64,000 nucleotides of DNA from Jaminaea rosea (Eukaryota; Basidiomycota; Exobasidiomycetes; Microstromatales): positions 1-64,000 of the forward strand of contig NW_020289987.1 of the NCBI RefSeq assembly GCF_003144245.1, in the 5' to 3' direction. The position numbers and the translations under genes were made by a program. Under the pieces are notes generated by a model, which worked only from the letters and a program-made list of their open reading frames with translations, did no database searches and was not told the DNA's origin. Positions 31,831 to 43,590 of the stretch are shown here, in pieces (the first letter of the stretch is position 1; each line of letters opens with the position of its first letter).

Positions 31831-34065
31831 ATGCCATTGCCAACGCCCTCCAATCTAAACGGCAGCAGCAGTGGGAGCGGGCCCAGTAGACCCTCTTCAC
31901 GCCCAAACGGCAATGGAGGCGGACCCATTTCAGTCGACGATCTAATCCAAAAGCAGGCTGCAGCGAACCAATTCACTCCCAAATTCATGTCAAAGAAGCA
32001 GAGGGAGGAGCAGGCAAAGAAGGCTAAAGACGATGAGGAGAGGCAGAGCAGATTGAGGAAGGAGAAGAGGGAAGAGGAGGACAAGGCTAGATTGAGGAGG
32101 GCAAGAGAAAGTGAGGAGGAGATGCGCCCGCCTAGGCAGCATATACAGGAGCACCAACACCACCACCACCGTCATTACCCAACATCCGCAGGAGGACCCA
32201 GCAGCAGCAGAGGAGCACAGCCTCCACCTTCTGTACCACGACATGATGGCCATCATCATCGCCATCATCACACCCACCACCCTATTGCAGCATCGCAGCC
32301 TCTTTCTGCCCCCTCCTCCTCCTCATCCACCGCCATCCCCACCCCCACCTTGACCGAAGCAGAACAAGAACTCATCCGCTCCAAATACCTGGGAATAGCC
32401 CAAAAACACGAGAAGCGAACACGACGTCAACTCAACGACAAGAAGACGATGTTCGGCCACGACAACGAGGTAGAGGACACGACGGACCTCTCCAATCCTG
32501 TCCTTCGGCAAATCGTACCCGTTCGCGGCCTACGCGCAGGTGGGACACAAGAAGGCGAATCCTCCGCCGCAGAGTCAGGCATTCGTCGTACCAACTCGAA
32601 ACTACTTCAAACTTTTAGCACTCCAGCGCATTGGTCCTCCAAGTCCCTTGCACAGATGCAAGAACGTGATTGGCGAATCTTTCGAGAAGATTTTGGTATA
32701 GCAGCGAGAGGAGGACATATCCCGCATCCGTTGCGCAGTTGGGCCGAATCGTCTATCCCTGCCTCAATCTTGGAGTGCATCGAGCAGATAGGGTACAAGG
32801 AGCCCTCCCCCATTCAACGACAAGCCATCCCCATCGGGCTGAAGGAGAGGGACTTGATCGGCATAGCCGAGACTGGATCAGGGAAGACGGCCAGCTTCGT
32901 CATTCCTATGCTATCCTACATTACACGACTGCCACGCATGGACGAGAGCAACAAGCATCTAGGCCCCTATGCCCTCATCCTCGCCCCTACCCGCGAACTG
33001 GCACAGCAGATCCAAGTGGAAACGCAACGTTTCACCAGCTACCTCGGTTTCAACTGTATCTCCATCGTGGGTGGGCGAGATATGAACGAACAAGCACTCG
33101 AGGCCGCCAAAGGTGCGGAGATAGTCATCGCTACTCCCGGTAGACTCAAGGACTGTATCGATCGACACGTCGTTGTGCTGGGGCAGTGCGCTTACGTGGT
33201 AATGGACGAGGCGGACAGGATGGTCAACCTAGGCTTCGAGGAGGTGCTCAACTATATCCTCGATTCCTTGCCAGTCAGTAACGAGAAGCCGGACAGTGCA
33301 GTCGCGGAAAGACCTACCATCGCAGAGAAGGAGGAGGAGGAGGAGGGACACAATGGCGGTGGTGGCGGCGCACTCGGCGTTGGCGTCGCAGGCGAGGGAG
33401 GAAAACGCTACCGCGTCACGATGCTGTACAGCGCTACTATGCCTGCCTCAGTGGAACGAATGGCCCGCAAATACCTCCGTCGACCAGCCACAATCACCAT
33501 TGGAGACCTCAACGCCGCGGTGGGTACTGTAGTCCAATCGGTGGAATTCGTCACAGGTGGAGAAGACAAGAAGAAACAACGTCTCCTCTCCATCCTAGGT
33601 GCTGGTTTCGAACCACCCGTCATCGTCTTCTCCACGACGAGACAGAGTGTCGATATGCTCTCCCGCGAGCTGAGCAGGGCAGGATACCCTTGCGCTACTT
33701 TACATGCGGGCAAGTCACAAGAACAGAGAGAAGAAGCTCTCGCCTCTCTGCGATCGGGTCACGCCCCCATCCTAGTAGCGACCGATCTCGCAGGACGAGG
33801 TATAGACGTACCAGACGTCTCGCTCGTGGTCAACTTTAGCATGCCGACCGCCTTTGAGGCTTATATTCATCGTATTGGTCGAACGGGCAGAGCGGGCAAG
33901 AGGGGGCATGCTGTCACCTTGTTGGAGAACGGGGTCGATGATGAGTGGTTGTATGACTTGAAGATGGAGCTGGGGAGAAGTCCCGTTAGTACCGTGCCGA
34001 GAGAATTGGAGAGACATCCTGCTGCTCAGGCGAGGGGTGGCAAGAGGAGGAGGGATGACGAGTAG
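31831..34065 (+). CDS. PRP28: DEAD-box splicing ATPase PRP28 (DDX23)
   Basis: Intronless, 744 residues. PRP28 drives the exchange of U1 for U6 at the 5' splice site. The N terminus has a basic/acidic helical stretch (KFMSKKQREEQAKKAKDDEE) and His/Ser-rich linkers. The DEAD core follows in order: REDFGIAARGG and PLRSW upstream, Q motif GYKEPSPIQRQAIPIG (about 321), AETGSGKT (about 346), APTRELAQQ, TPGRL, DEADRM (about 458), SATMP, VATDLAGRGIDVPDVS and HRIGRTGRAGK (about 679). An acidic Gly-rich insert follows LDSLPVSNEKPDS, where human DDX23 also has an insert. The ATG at 31831 was chosen because ISVDDLIQKQ, a usual PRP28 N-terminal motif, starts 35 residues later. Confidence 0.95.
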   Translation: MPLPTPSNLNGSSSGSGPSRPSSRPNGNGGGPISVDDLIQKQAAANQFTPKFMSKKQREEQAKKAKDDEERQSRLRKEKREEEDKARLRRARESEEEMRPPRQHIQEHQHHHHRHYPTSAGGPSSSRGAQPPPSVPRHDGHHHRHHHTHHPIAASQPLSAPSSSSSTAIPTPTLTEAEQELIRSKYLGIAQKHEKRTRRQLNDKKTMFGHDNEVEDTTDLSNPVLRQIVPVRGLRAGGTQEGESSAAESGIRRTNSKLLQTFSTPAHWSSKSLAQMQERDWRIFREDFGIAARGGHIPHPLRSWAESSIPASILECIEQIGYKEPSPIQRQAIPIGLKERDLIGIAETGSGKTASFVIPMLSYITRLPRMDESNKHLGPYALILAPTRELAQQIQVETQRFTSYLGFNCISIVGGRDMNEQALEAAKGAEIVIATPGRLKDCIDRHVVVLGQCAYVVMDEADRMVNLGFEEVLNYILDSLPVSNEKPDSAVAERPTIAEKEEEEEGHNGGGGGALGVGVAGEGGKRYRVTMLYSATMPASVERMARKYLRRPATITIGDLNAAVGTVVQSVEFVTGGEDKKKQRLLSILGAGFEPPVIVFSTTRQSVDMLSRELSRAGYPCATLHAGKSQEQREEALASLRSGHAPILVATDLAGRGIDVPDVSLVVNFSMPTAFEAYIHRIGRTGRAGKRGHAVTLLENGVDDEWLYDLKMELGRSPVSTVPRELERHPAAQARGGKRRRDDE

Positions 34066-34272
34066 TAGCGCGCGTGCGAGCGTGAGTGGGATGGAAGATG
34101 ATGCCCAGCAGTAGTAGCATTGCGTTTTGTTGGCTTTGTACGAGATGATGAGTGAATGACTGCAACGAAGAGATATGCTGAGGAGCAAATACGAGACAAA
34201 AAGATATCAAGAAACAGAACGAACTGAGAGTACGATGCTAACCAGTTGTCGGTCCATGCTCTCGCGCGGGTA

Positions 34273-37200
34273 TCAAGCACGAGCGTTCAACCTCCTCTTA
34301 GCCTGCAGGGCTGCCATCAGCCCCCCAGCCCCACCAGCAGTCGCAGGACTGCCTGCCCCTCCTAGCCCGCCACTCTGACCACCTCCTAGTGCCCTCTTCG
34401 CCGGCGCAGGCAGTGCGGCTGGCTTTTCGATACCGCCCTTTGCGCCCGCTCCCTCGAACATGAAGACCTCGCCACCGCCGTTGACAGCTGCCGCGCCGAT
34501 ACCGCTGGCATTTGAGCGAACATTGGTACGATCCTGCAGCCCAGGGGCAGATGGCTTGTGTGGGGAAGGAGTGGAAGAGGGGGCGACGCGCGCCCGTGAT
34601 GGTGAAGGGGCATAAATGCCACGCGCTTGGCGCTGTGACTGCGACTGCGATTGCGACTGCGACTGGGCGGCCGAAGGGGTTGTTGTCATCGACCCATTGG
34701 CAAAGGTGAAGCCAGCTCCTGTCGTACTGGATTGGGCAGTCGCCGAGTCCTCTGGTGAAGAGCGCTTGCGTCCTATGACGGGTGATGAGCTCGATGACGA
34801 CGAGGACGCCGCCGCCGGCCTGTGAGCGGGAGCTGCGGCCGCGGCAGTGGACGTGGACGCTTGCGCCTGCTGCTGCTGCTGTGCAGTGGCGAGCTGCTTG
34901 GTCAAACTCTTGACCTTGCTGGCGAGCTTCTTGTTCTCCTTCAAACCCTCAAGGATACGCTCGTCCGCCCCCTCGATCTCATCCACCTTGGCTTCGAGGT
35001 CCTTTTCCAGGTCAGAGATGCGCGAAGTGAGGTAGGCGACCTCTTCTGCCAGTTCCGCATCATCTCCGCTTGAAGGTCGTTGCTGCTGCTGCTGCTGCTG
35101 CTGCTTGGCCGCAGCCAATTGCGCAGCCATATCGTCGAGCTCGCTGCGCAGCCCCTCCTCCCCATCACGCGCGGCCTGCCATTGTGCCTCGACCCTCACG
35201 AGCTCCAGCTTGGCGTCGCGCAGCCCGGCTTCAGCCTCGTGCGCCTTTCGCTTCAGGCTGGCAATCCCCTCCTCATTGAAACGGTGAGCAGCTTTACGGC
35301 GCTTGAGTTCGCCCTGCAAATCGGCCAGCTCCGAGGCCTTAGCCACATTGTCCCGCTCCACCTCTTCCAGTCGTTCGGCGCTGCCGCGTAGCTCCTCTTG
35401 GGCGTTGTGCAATTTCTCTTCGAGGGAGGAGAATCGTTCTGCCTCTTCGCGGGTCTCGCGTAGTTGCTCCTCCAGCCTTTCGATGGTCTCCGCTTCGGCG
35501 CGCGAGCGTTCTGCGTGCTCTTGTAGCTCGGCGACTTCCTCCTTGAGCTGCCAGTAGTCCTCGTTGCGCTCTTTCAAGGCAGCATCGCGGTCCGTGATGG
35601 CAGACTCGGCTTCATGGAGGGCCTCCTCGCGGGAACGGAGGAGAGACTGTAGCTCGTCGAGGCGGGGCTGGAGGTCGGTGAGTTGGGATCGGAGAGACTG
35701 GAGCTCCTGGCGTGCGACATCTTCTGCTTGTGACGCGCGAGATTGCAGGTCGGTGTAGCGCGTCTCGAGGTCTTGCTTGTCTGACTCCAGTGATGAGATC
35801 TTAGCGCTGAGCTCCTCGACCTCAGCCGCAGAGCTGGTGCGCAGCTCCTCGAGGACGGCTTCAATCGTCAGCTTAGCCTCGGCGGCAACGCTTGCCTGAT
35901 GGAGGGCCGCGCGCAGCTCCTCTTCGAGGTGGGCCACGGCCTCAGAGTGAGCCTGCTCTACCTCTGCCTCTCTTGCTGTCCGCGACTCAAGCTCAGCCTC
36001 CAGTCTCTCGACCATTTCCCTGTTCTCGCCAGCCTTCGCAGCCTCACGCGCCGTCACCTCAATCTGGTCCTTCTCCTCCTTCGCCCTACTCAGCTGTGCC
36101 TGCAAGACTTGCACCTCCTCGCGCGCCTCCGTCAGGCTCTCTTGGCTGGCACGCAGGTCCTCGAGCATGGTGGCCTCCTTCTGTTGGTCGCCGGACTCGG
36201 CCTCTGCAAGCTGGAGGGAGAGCTTTTCGCAGCGTGCTTCGACGTCGGCGTGAGCGGTGCGCAGGGCGTCCAGGTCGGCGACAAGCTGTGCCGCCTCGCT
36301 CTCTTTGGCCGTGGCCTCGGCCGTCAGCTGTTCGACGCGGCGCTGAGACTCCGCAAGTTCATTGGACAATGTTGCCATCGCCGTGACCTCGTCAGTCTGC
36401 TGCTCGTCTTGGTCTTGGCCACGTTGTTGCTGCTGCTGCTGCTGCTCAAGGTCCCTGGCTCTATCGACCTCGGCCTGCAGCTTCTCCTCAACGTCGCCGA
36501 GTGCCGCCTTTGCCTCCTCAACCCGCCCCTCAGCTTGCTCGAGCGTCTCGGCATGCTCCTTCACAGTCGCATCCAACCTCACTTTGAGACGCTCATGCTC
36601 TTGCTCTAGATCCATCTTCTCCTCAAGCAGCTCCTCATAGTCCTCCTCGGCCATGTTGAGCTTCGTGGTGACGCCCTGAAGCTTGAGCTGTTGGCTGCCG
36701 ATCTGTTCTTCGCGGCGGAGGATACGCGCCTCGAGCTCGGTGATCTTGGCGCGAAGCTGCGTCTCGCGCTTGGTCGAGGAGGCAGTCGATAATGAAGGGG
36801 AGGTGGTTGCTGACGATGAGGTGGTGGCGCCGCTTGCCAGCCACTGCCTGCACTCCGCAAAGCCTTGCATCGTCGCATCGCGCACTTCAAGCCAGGCAGC
36901 TTGGCTTTGGTGCTCAGCAGCCAGATTTGCCTCAAGCTGCTTGAGCCCCTGCTCTTCTGCTTGAAGCAGCTCGTCCGTCCTGCTCGCTGTACGCGTCTTG
37001 TCTTCAAGCTGGGCAAGGAGGCGTTGTTTGCCCTCGATGCGTTCCGTGATTGCAGCGATCGTGGCAAGGCGCGCCTGAGATGCCTGAGCGCTGTCTTGCG
37101 CTTGGGAGAGCGAGGTAGCGCGCTGGCTTTCTGCTTCTGCAAGGCGACGCTCGGCCTCTTGAAGAGTAGCGCGATGGCTCTTCAGGTCGGCGCGGTGGTC

Positions 37201-40048
37201 GTCGAGCTCAGAGCGCACAGCGGCCAGCTCAGCTTCGAGCTCCTCAACCCGCTCCTTCGCCAAGCGCTCGCCCTCCTGGCTCGCTTCAGCACTAGCGGCA
37301 TCGTGCGCCTCAGCCAGCTCACCGAGCTGCCTTTGCGCATCGTTCAGCTCGTCTTCTAGCCTCTCAATTCTCTCCGCTTTGCGCTGCCCCTCCTTGACCA
37401 GCCCGGCCGTTCTGACCTCCTCCTCCATCCCGACGAATCTCTGCCTCTCCTCAGCCTGCTCCAACGCCTCGCGCAACAGCTCAATCTGATCAAAGAGGTC
37501 CTCATCAAAGCCGCGCTGGAATTGCTTCCCGCCAGGTGTGGCGAAGAAGTGGCCGGACTTGAGCAGCTTGCCAATAGGGGTGGCCATGGGCGGCAATGGG
37601 GTTGAGCGGGCTGAGCGAGGAGTCGATGGACCATCGCCGCCGCTGCTGCTGCCGCTGCTTCCATTGGCGTTGACGCTCTGATGGCCAGCAACGAAGGCAG
37701 CAAGTCGCTTGATCTGCCTCTTGCTGAGCTCCACCTCATCTTCCCTCTTCTTGATGACGGCGCGAAGTTGGCCGAGCTCCCTGTCGCGCACATCCCTCTC
37801 GTCGCGGAGACGCTGCAACTTCTCTTCAAGGTCTGCGCCGCTGCCAAACTCGTCATTGGTGGCCGAAGAGCGCAGCACCTCGAGTTCGAGCGAAGCCTCC
37901 TTTGCCCCTTGGCGCAGTCGAGAGACTTCGTCAGAGAGAGACTTGATCTCACTGTCTTTGATGCGGAGCTGCCGTGAGTCCTCCTCTGCGAGGGCCTCGG
38001 CTTGCTCGAGGGCCGCCTCCCGCTCAGCGACGTCCTCGCGCAGGCTCTCGATCTGGCGTGAGAGGCCTTCGATCTCGGCTTGCAATACCTCCGAGTCCCG
38101 CTGCTGCTGCGTGGCGGCCTTCAGTGCGACGACCTTGTTCTCCAGCTCGTCCGCTCTGGCAGTGACTGCTTCATGCTGCGATTGCAGCTTGGCGTGTGCG
38201 CTTCGCAGCTCGACGAGCTCGGCCGAGTTACCCTGCCCGTCAATGTTGCGCTGCTCGGCCGCTTCGACTGCCATGGCTGCGTGGTGGAGATGCTCTTCTG
38301 AGTCTTTGAGACGATCCGCGACTTCAATCAGCTCAGCCTGTTTGGCCACAAGCTGCGATGCCGTGTCCTTGAGCTGTTGTCTGACCTCTTGCACTTCGGC
38401 CCGTGCAGAGTCCCTGCTCGACTGGAGCTCCTCGGCTTGGGTTGCCAATTCTGCCTTGAGCTGAGCTTGCTGCGCCTCGTAGCTGTCGACGGAGCCTTGA
38501 GCAATCTCGAGGTCGTGCTTGAGCTTGCGAAGCTCGTCGTGGAGCTGCGCGTCGGCATCGGCAGGCGAGCCGTCTGACAGTGCTGCTCCGCTTGCTTGGA
38601 GTCGTTCAATCTCGTCCTCGAGGCTGGTGACTTCATCCTTGAGCGAGTCGCGCTCTGCTGTAACTTGGGCGAGGGATCTTCGCAGCTCGCGCAACGCACG
38701 CGATTCGTTTGTGGGGGCGGCTGCTGCTGCTGATGAAGATGTGGGTGAGGAGGTCTGGGCGTCTTGCAATGCTTGTTCCGCAGCTTGCGATTCTTGTGTT
38801 GCCTTGGCCAGTCGGCTCTCGAGGTCGCTGACCTGGCTCTCAAGGCTAAATGCGCGCCCCTTGGCCTCTTCAACCTCAGCGAGGGCCCTATCAAGGGCTG
38901 CTCGATCGACGCCCTGCTTCGACGATGACGGAATTGACGACCGATCAGCCTTGCTTTGCAGGCTCTCAGCCCTCTGCTGCTCCCTCTCGAGCTGCTGTTG
39001 ACATTCTTGCAGCTCCTTTGCCACGCTCTCACACTCCTCCTTCTTCCACTCAAGGTCCTCCCTCAACTCCGCTATCTCCTGCCGCAGCTCAGCCGCCAGC
39101 TTCTCCCCCTGACGCTGTGCGGCCATAGTCTCATTGGAAGATTTCAGAGCCTCACGCTCTGCCTTAGTCGCCCTTTCCTCGACCTTTCTCATCTCGGCCT
39201 GAGCCTCTTGGTGCATCGTCTTGAGATCGTCAAGCTGGACCTGGAGGCGGGCGACGCTTGCTTCAGAGTGGGCAGCGGGGCCGGAGACTGATGAGGAGCG
39301 TGGGCGTCGGCGGTGAGAAGTGTTGAAGTCATCGCCTGCGCCGCCAAAGTGCATACTCTTCGACGCTTTGAGGGTACGTTGCGGTGAGGACGACGACGAC
39401 GACGCCGTGCTGGAGAGGCGCGCATTCTCTGCCTTGAGGACCATGTTCTCATTCTCGAGTGCAATGAGCTTGGCGGAGGAGTCGAAGCCTGATCGACCTC
39501 CCTTGCTCTCTTGTAGCTTAGCTTCTGCCACTCGCAGCTTCTCCTCGAGCTGCCTCCTCTCCTCGGCGTCAGCCCTCGCCTGCATGTCCACAGCACGATC
39601 GCGTTGTTGATCCTCCAATCTTCTCCCCTTTGCGTCTGTCGACTCCCTCTCCCTCGCCTTTTCGAGCGCTTGTTGTAGGTTCGTCATCTGCATCGCTTGT
39701 TGACTCATGTCAGCTCGAGCCTTGGCCAGGCCTTCCTCGGCCGTTGCGGCTCGAGACGACTCGGCATCGTATCGCAGCTGAAGTGTTGAGAGGCCGGCGC
39801 GAAGCTCCTCATTCTGGCGGTGTAGTTGGGCCTTTTCTGCTTCAAGGGAGCCGATTGTCAAGTCTATGTCGGGGTGGCGACGGCGAGAGCGAAGAGTGAT
39901 GGGCATGGCGAGTCGAGAGGCATTAGCATGAGGTCAGATGCAAGTGAGCGTGGTGTTGATTCGTCGTTGCGCTGCTTCTCTCACCTTGTGCGCCCAACTT
40001 CGTCTTTAGTCGGCGGATCTCCTGCCCTTCGTCTCCGAAGAAGGCCAT
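34273..40048 (-). CDS. Giant coiled-coil protein of unknown function
   Basis: Exons 40048-39985 and 39863-34273 give 1,884 residues. The first exon encodes MAFFGDEGQEIRRLKTKLG and splices to DLTIGSLEAEKAQLHRQNEE. Almost the whole length (about 20-1,680) is heptad-rich coiled coil. It is broken near the middle (plus 37430-37700) by a Ser/Gly linker and a non-heptad patch, GKLLKSGHFFATPGGKQFQ. The C-terminal 200 residues are Ser/Gly/Ala-rich and basic, with FMFEG and a final GLMAALQAKRRLNA. Such proteins often act as cytoskeletal, spindle-pole or Golgi scaffolds, but I do not recognise this one and assign no role. An ATG at 39906 in the second-exon frame is inside the intron and is not preferred. 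Confidence 0.85.
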
Positions 40049-40346
40049 GTCGCGCGCGCCAAGTGATGAGCCCGCCCTGACGATGAGCTCTTGATGTGTG
40101 ATTGGGTCGATGTGGTAGCAAAGACGGGATGGATGTGCTGCGAGGGCGCCAAGGCGGACTGAATCAAAAGCAACAAACAACAGGCCTCCGCCGGCGCGCG
40201 TCCCACTCGCGCCGCGGACTGAGAGACTTGGAGACGAGCGAGCGGACAGAGGAATGTGTGTGTGCGAGCTCAGCTCCACTCGAGAGTCGAAAATCAAGCT
40301 TCGCAGGCATACGCAGCGCTTTGACCACCAATCCAACTCTCGAACA
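40049..40346. promoter_or_regulatory. Divergent promoter, coiled-coil gene / DUF2419 gene
   Basis: 298 bp between opposed ATGs. It contains a (GT)n-like stretch near 40255-40264. No named element is seen. Confidence 0.5.
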
Positions 40347-41696
40347 ATGCCCTCAATATCAGCTGAGCCGCCACTGCTCCCATCAGCTTCCACCCTTCTC
40401 AGAGAAGTGCGCTCCAGCTGCACGCAATGTAGCCTGGCCCTCGACGAAGCAGCTATTGATGCTCTCCTCCAATCCATAGCCTCTTCCTCCTACTCTCGCC
40501 AACCGCCCTCACTACGCGACTACTCCCTCTCCCTCCCCCTCCGCTGGGACTCTCTCGGCGCAGAACTCAACTTCATCTCCCTCATTGCCCTCCTCTCCAT
40601 CCTGTCCCCCCTCCAAAAGCACATCGATGCCCTCCCTTCTGACACGCCGGGCTCACCACCACCCAGCCCAGCCATGCTAACCCGTCAACTCCTGCTAGGC
40701 CTTTACCTCTCTGCCCCACCCTCCAATCACCTCTCTGCCCCCTCCCCACTCTCCGCTGGCCATCTTGCCGGGATCCAGGAGAACGAGGTAGCAGAGGTGC
40801 TCAACCTCAAGATTCACGTGGAGAGGAAGGTGGAGCATATACCCGTTGCCACGTTGGCTGAGCGTGGGGGTCCGGGGAGTGAAGTGGTCAAGAGGTTGAC
40901 GGAGTGCTTGAATCGGGTAGGCAAGAGGTTGGTGGAGAGTCGCTACGTTGATTTGGGGGCTTTTGTTGCTGAGACACTGCGGCAGTGCAAGGGGATGGGG
41001 AGCGAGGAGGAGGCAATGGGGACGTTTGTGCGCCGGGTGAGTATTGCAGGCTCATGTCGGTGGTCGAGGTAACGTAGCTGATTGCAAGGCTCTGCCCTCG
41101 GCGCACCACTTTAGCTCGCCTCGTTCCTTCCCCTCGACTTCGGCGCCGATTCGTACACTGTCTCGCACCCGCAACGAGGAGGAGAAGACGTCCCGCTGCA
41201 TCTCTACAAGAACGCCTGGTACCTCCTCTGCGCACTCGTACTGCGCTTCTCGGGCGCGGACGAGGAGGAGAGGAGCAAGCTGCCTTGGCTACCGACGACT
41301 TCGAGTCTGGATGAGGACTTGCCATTGCTCGCGGACGGTTTTGTCGTCGAGAGCCTGGTGGCTCGAGGCGTTCTTCGACTTGATGAAGAAGAGGGGTCTG
41401 CCTCTTCGCCGGGACTGGCCAAGCTGCGCAACGTGCTTTCGTCGAAGGGACAGGCTTCTGAGCATGCGCAGAGGGTGGTCTTGACGGCAGACGAGTACAA
41501 TGTGCTTCGCGCCTCCGTCGTCTCATTGGGCGAGGCTCTCAGGAAGCGACGAGGAGAGATCAAGGAGCAGGGGGTCGCGGTTACGCCTGCGCGACTGGAC
41601 GCATGGCTTCGTCGAAGTGGAACGCCCGAGGCGCACCGCAAGGTACGCTTGATCATCAAGGACGAGGGCCAGATCAGCGCCGCTGGCATGTGGTAG
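40347..41696 (+). CDS. Queuosine salvage protein (DUF2419/Qng1-like)
   Basis: Exons 40347-41036 and 41115-41696 give 423 residues. DUF2419 proteins are nucleosidases releasing queuine from queuosine (5'-phosphate), so that it can be put into tRNA wobble position 34. Family features are the N-terminal VRSSCTQCSLALDEAAIDAL, ELNFISLIALLSILSPL and LLLGLYLSA. Then come NLKIHVERKVEHIPVATLAE, RYVDLGAFVAETL, PLHLYKNAWYLLCALVLRF, LLADGFVVESLVARGVLRL, LTADEYNVLRASVVSLGEAL and TPARLDAWLRR. The match is by overall motif order and not a single diagnostic motif, so the assignment is good but not certain. The second exon starts after an acceptor CACTTTAG. The 3' end is 115 bp from the stop of the convergent RRM gene. 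Confidence 0.75.
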
Positions 41697-41811
41697 CCGT
41701 GAGGGCACCGAGAGAGAAAAGAGCATATCGTGTACAATTTGCATGATCGACGCACTGGTCTTGACGAGTTGGTTGCAATAGAATGGCTGCCTGCCTGTCG
41801 CGTTCTCAGCT

Positions 41812-43255
41812 TCAATCAATCTCCATGCCTCCGCTACCACCACTACCGTTGTTGCCCGTTGCCGCCCCCGCTTTGGCCTTCTTGCCTCCTCGAGGCCTCT
41901 TCTTGACCGCAGGCTGAGCTGCTCCATCTGATGAAGTCTGAGCAGCTGCCGCCGCCGCTGCCTTCTTTGCTGCTCGCTTCGTCTTCTTTGCTTCGAGGTT
42001 TGTGCTGGCAATGGATGGGCGAGAGAACAAAGGTGTCAGCAATCCAATTCAACGCTCTCGTCTCGCCGCTTTGCACTCACAGGTCGCTACCGGCGCCTGC
42101 TCCACCCTTGCCATTCGCGCCCGGCTGCCCCTTGACGCCACCAAGTCGCTGAGCCAGGGGCAACCCACCAAGCCTACTCGCCAAGGACGGCGCAGTAGGC
42201 GCTCCCGTCTGTCCCCTGCCACCTGGCCCAACGGGCGCCGCTCCTCTGCCTGCGCGTTGAGCAGCGGCCAAAGCGGCAGCCGTAGCCCCCTGGTGAGCAG
42301 CAGCCGCGATAGCTTTGCGATCTCGAGCGGTCATGACCTGCTGCTGGTGGCCGTGCCCGCCGCGACCATTGGCAGCAGAAGCAGCAGCAGCGGGTCCACG
42401 AGGAATGACGGCCGCTGCCGCTTGCTGAGCAGCTTGCTTAGCGGCGATAGCTGGAGTGATGAGCTCGCGACGCTGCTGCTGCTGCTGCTGCTGCGCACCG
42501 CCGTGCCCCTCATTCTGACCAGATCGTCTCGAATTCGCATTCCTCGGCCCAGTAGGCGGCGTCGCACCCCCCGAACCTGCAGCGGCAGCCGCCGAAGCAG
42601 CTTGGGCTACGGCGCTCGTTGTACCGCGTGGAGCGACGGGTACATTGCTGCTATGGTCCGACTCGATGACGACGGAGAGGATGCGACCGTCAGCGAGGAC
42701 CCCGTCTAGCTGCTCGACGGCCTTTTGCGCCGCGGGCTTGTCTTCGAAGAGGACCTCGTACGCGACGGAGCGATCGTCGGTGTTGTTGTTGGATTTGCGG
42801 TCCTTGACGCGGATAATGTCGCCCTGAGAGCGCGATGATACGAAGAGGGTGAGTACTGTGCATTAGCCGTAGTGACAGGGCGAAGGCTGTTCTTGGAGCG
42901 GGGCCGAGGTAGCTCACGAATTGAAGGAAGGTCTGACGAATGTCCTCTGAAGAGGTTCCGCGTGCCAGGTTCGAGACGAGGACTTGCGTTGGGAGGCTCG
43001 AGGCTCCCCTGATGGTGATTTGAGAAGGTGGGTAGCTCTGCGAGGGGGCGTTGGGGCGCTGTGAGAGTGACAAGGGAGTGTATGAAATGAAGTGGTCAGT
43101 CCACTGCTGGTTGCTCAGCATGAATGCTTCCTTGTCGCGCTGAGACTTACGCTGTAAGGCGCCGCATTCTGCCTTGCCATGTTACCGCTGGCGCTCCTCT
43201 GCGGGCCGCGCTGGTTGCCGTTGCCAGCTGGTCCTGACCTCCTGGATGAATGCAT
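41812..43255 (-). CDS. RRM protein, ALY/REF (YRA1)-like
   Basis: Exons 43255-43151, 43058-42918, 42823-42081 and 42004-41812 give 393 residues. One RRM at about residues 45-140 is split by the second intron: ITIRGASS and TQVLVSNLARGTSSEDIRQ (RNP2 region), QFGDIIRVKDR, SVAYEVLFEDKPAAQKAV (RNP1 region) and LDGVLADGRILSVVI. The rest is Ala/Gln/Gly/Arg-rich with RGG-like segments (GRGGHGH, AGRGAAP, GPGGRGQ), and the C terminus is Lys-rich, ending in GGMEID. ALY/REF proteins are mRNA export adaptors recruited by THO/TREX. The canonical N- and C-terminal helices (UBM) are not clear, so it may be another small RRM factor. It is divergent from SKP1 across 335 bp. Confidence 0.75.
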
Positions 43256-43590
43256 GGCGCGCTGCTCTGAATAGCGAAAGTGATGCAGGGACGAGGTTGG
43301 GGGTGGGATGGTCCTTGGTCTTCGTCGTCGTCGACGATAGCAACGAGACGCGCCGAGTCGACGAGAGGGCGAGCGGACAGACGGGCGGAGGCAATGGACG
43401 CCACGCGGTCCACAGCTGGACGGTGGCTGAATTGGCGCCACGCGAGCGGGAGCAGAGGATGGCATTGCTTTGGCCTGTGGTCCGAGCGGAGGAGGACGAC
43501 CATCGAGCTGCAATCATCTCTCGACGACATCTCGACTCCACACTCCATCACCACCTACTAACTACAACTCCCTCTGATCAGCCCTTCAAG

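Noticed and set aside
37709-38464. Plus-strand 251-codon Ser-rich frame
   Set aside because: Antisense shadow of the coiled-coil gene; such frames recur all along 34.5-39.8 kb.
39904-39906. ATG at 39906 as the start of the coiled-coil gene
   Set aside because: An upstream exon (40048-39985) splices cleanly to 39863 and gives a continuous helix; the 39906 ATG would lie in that intron.
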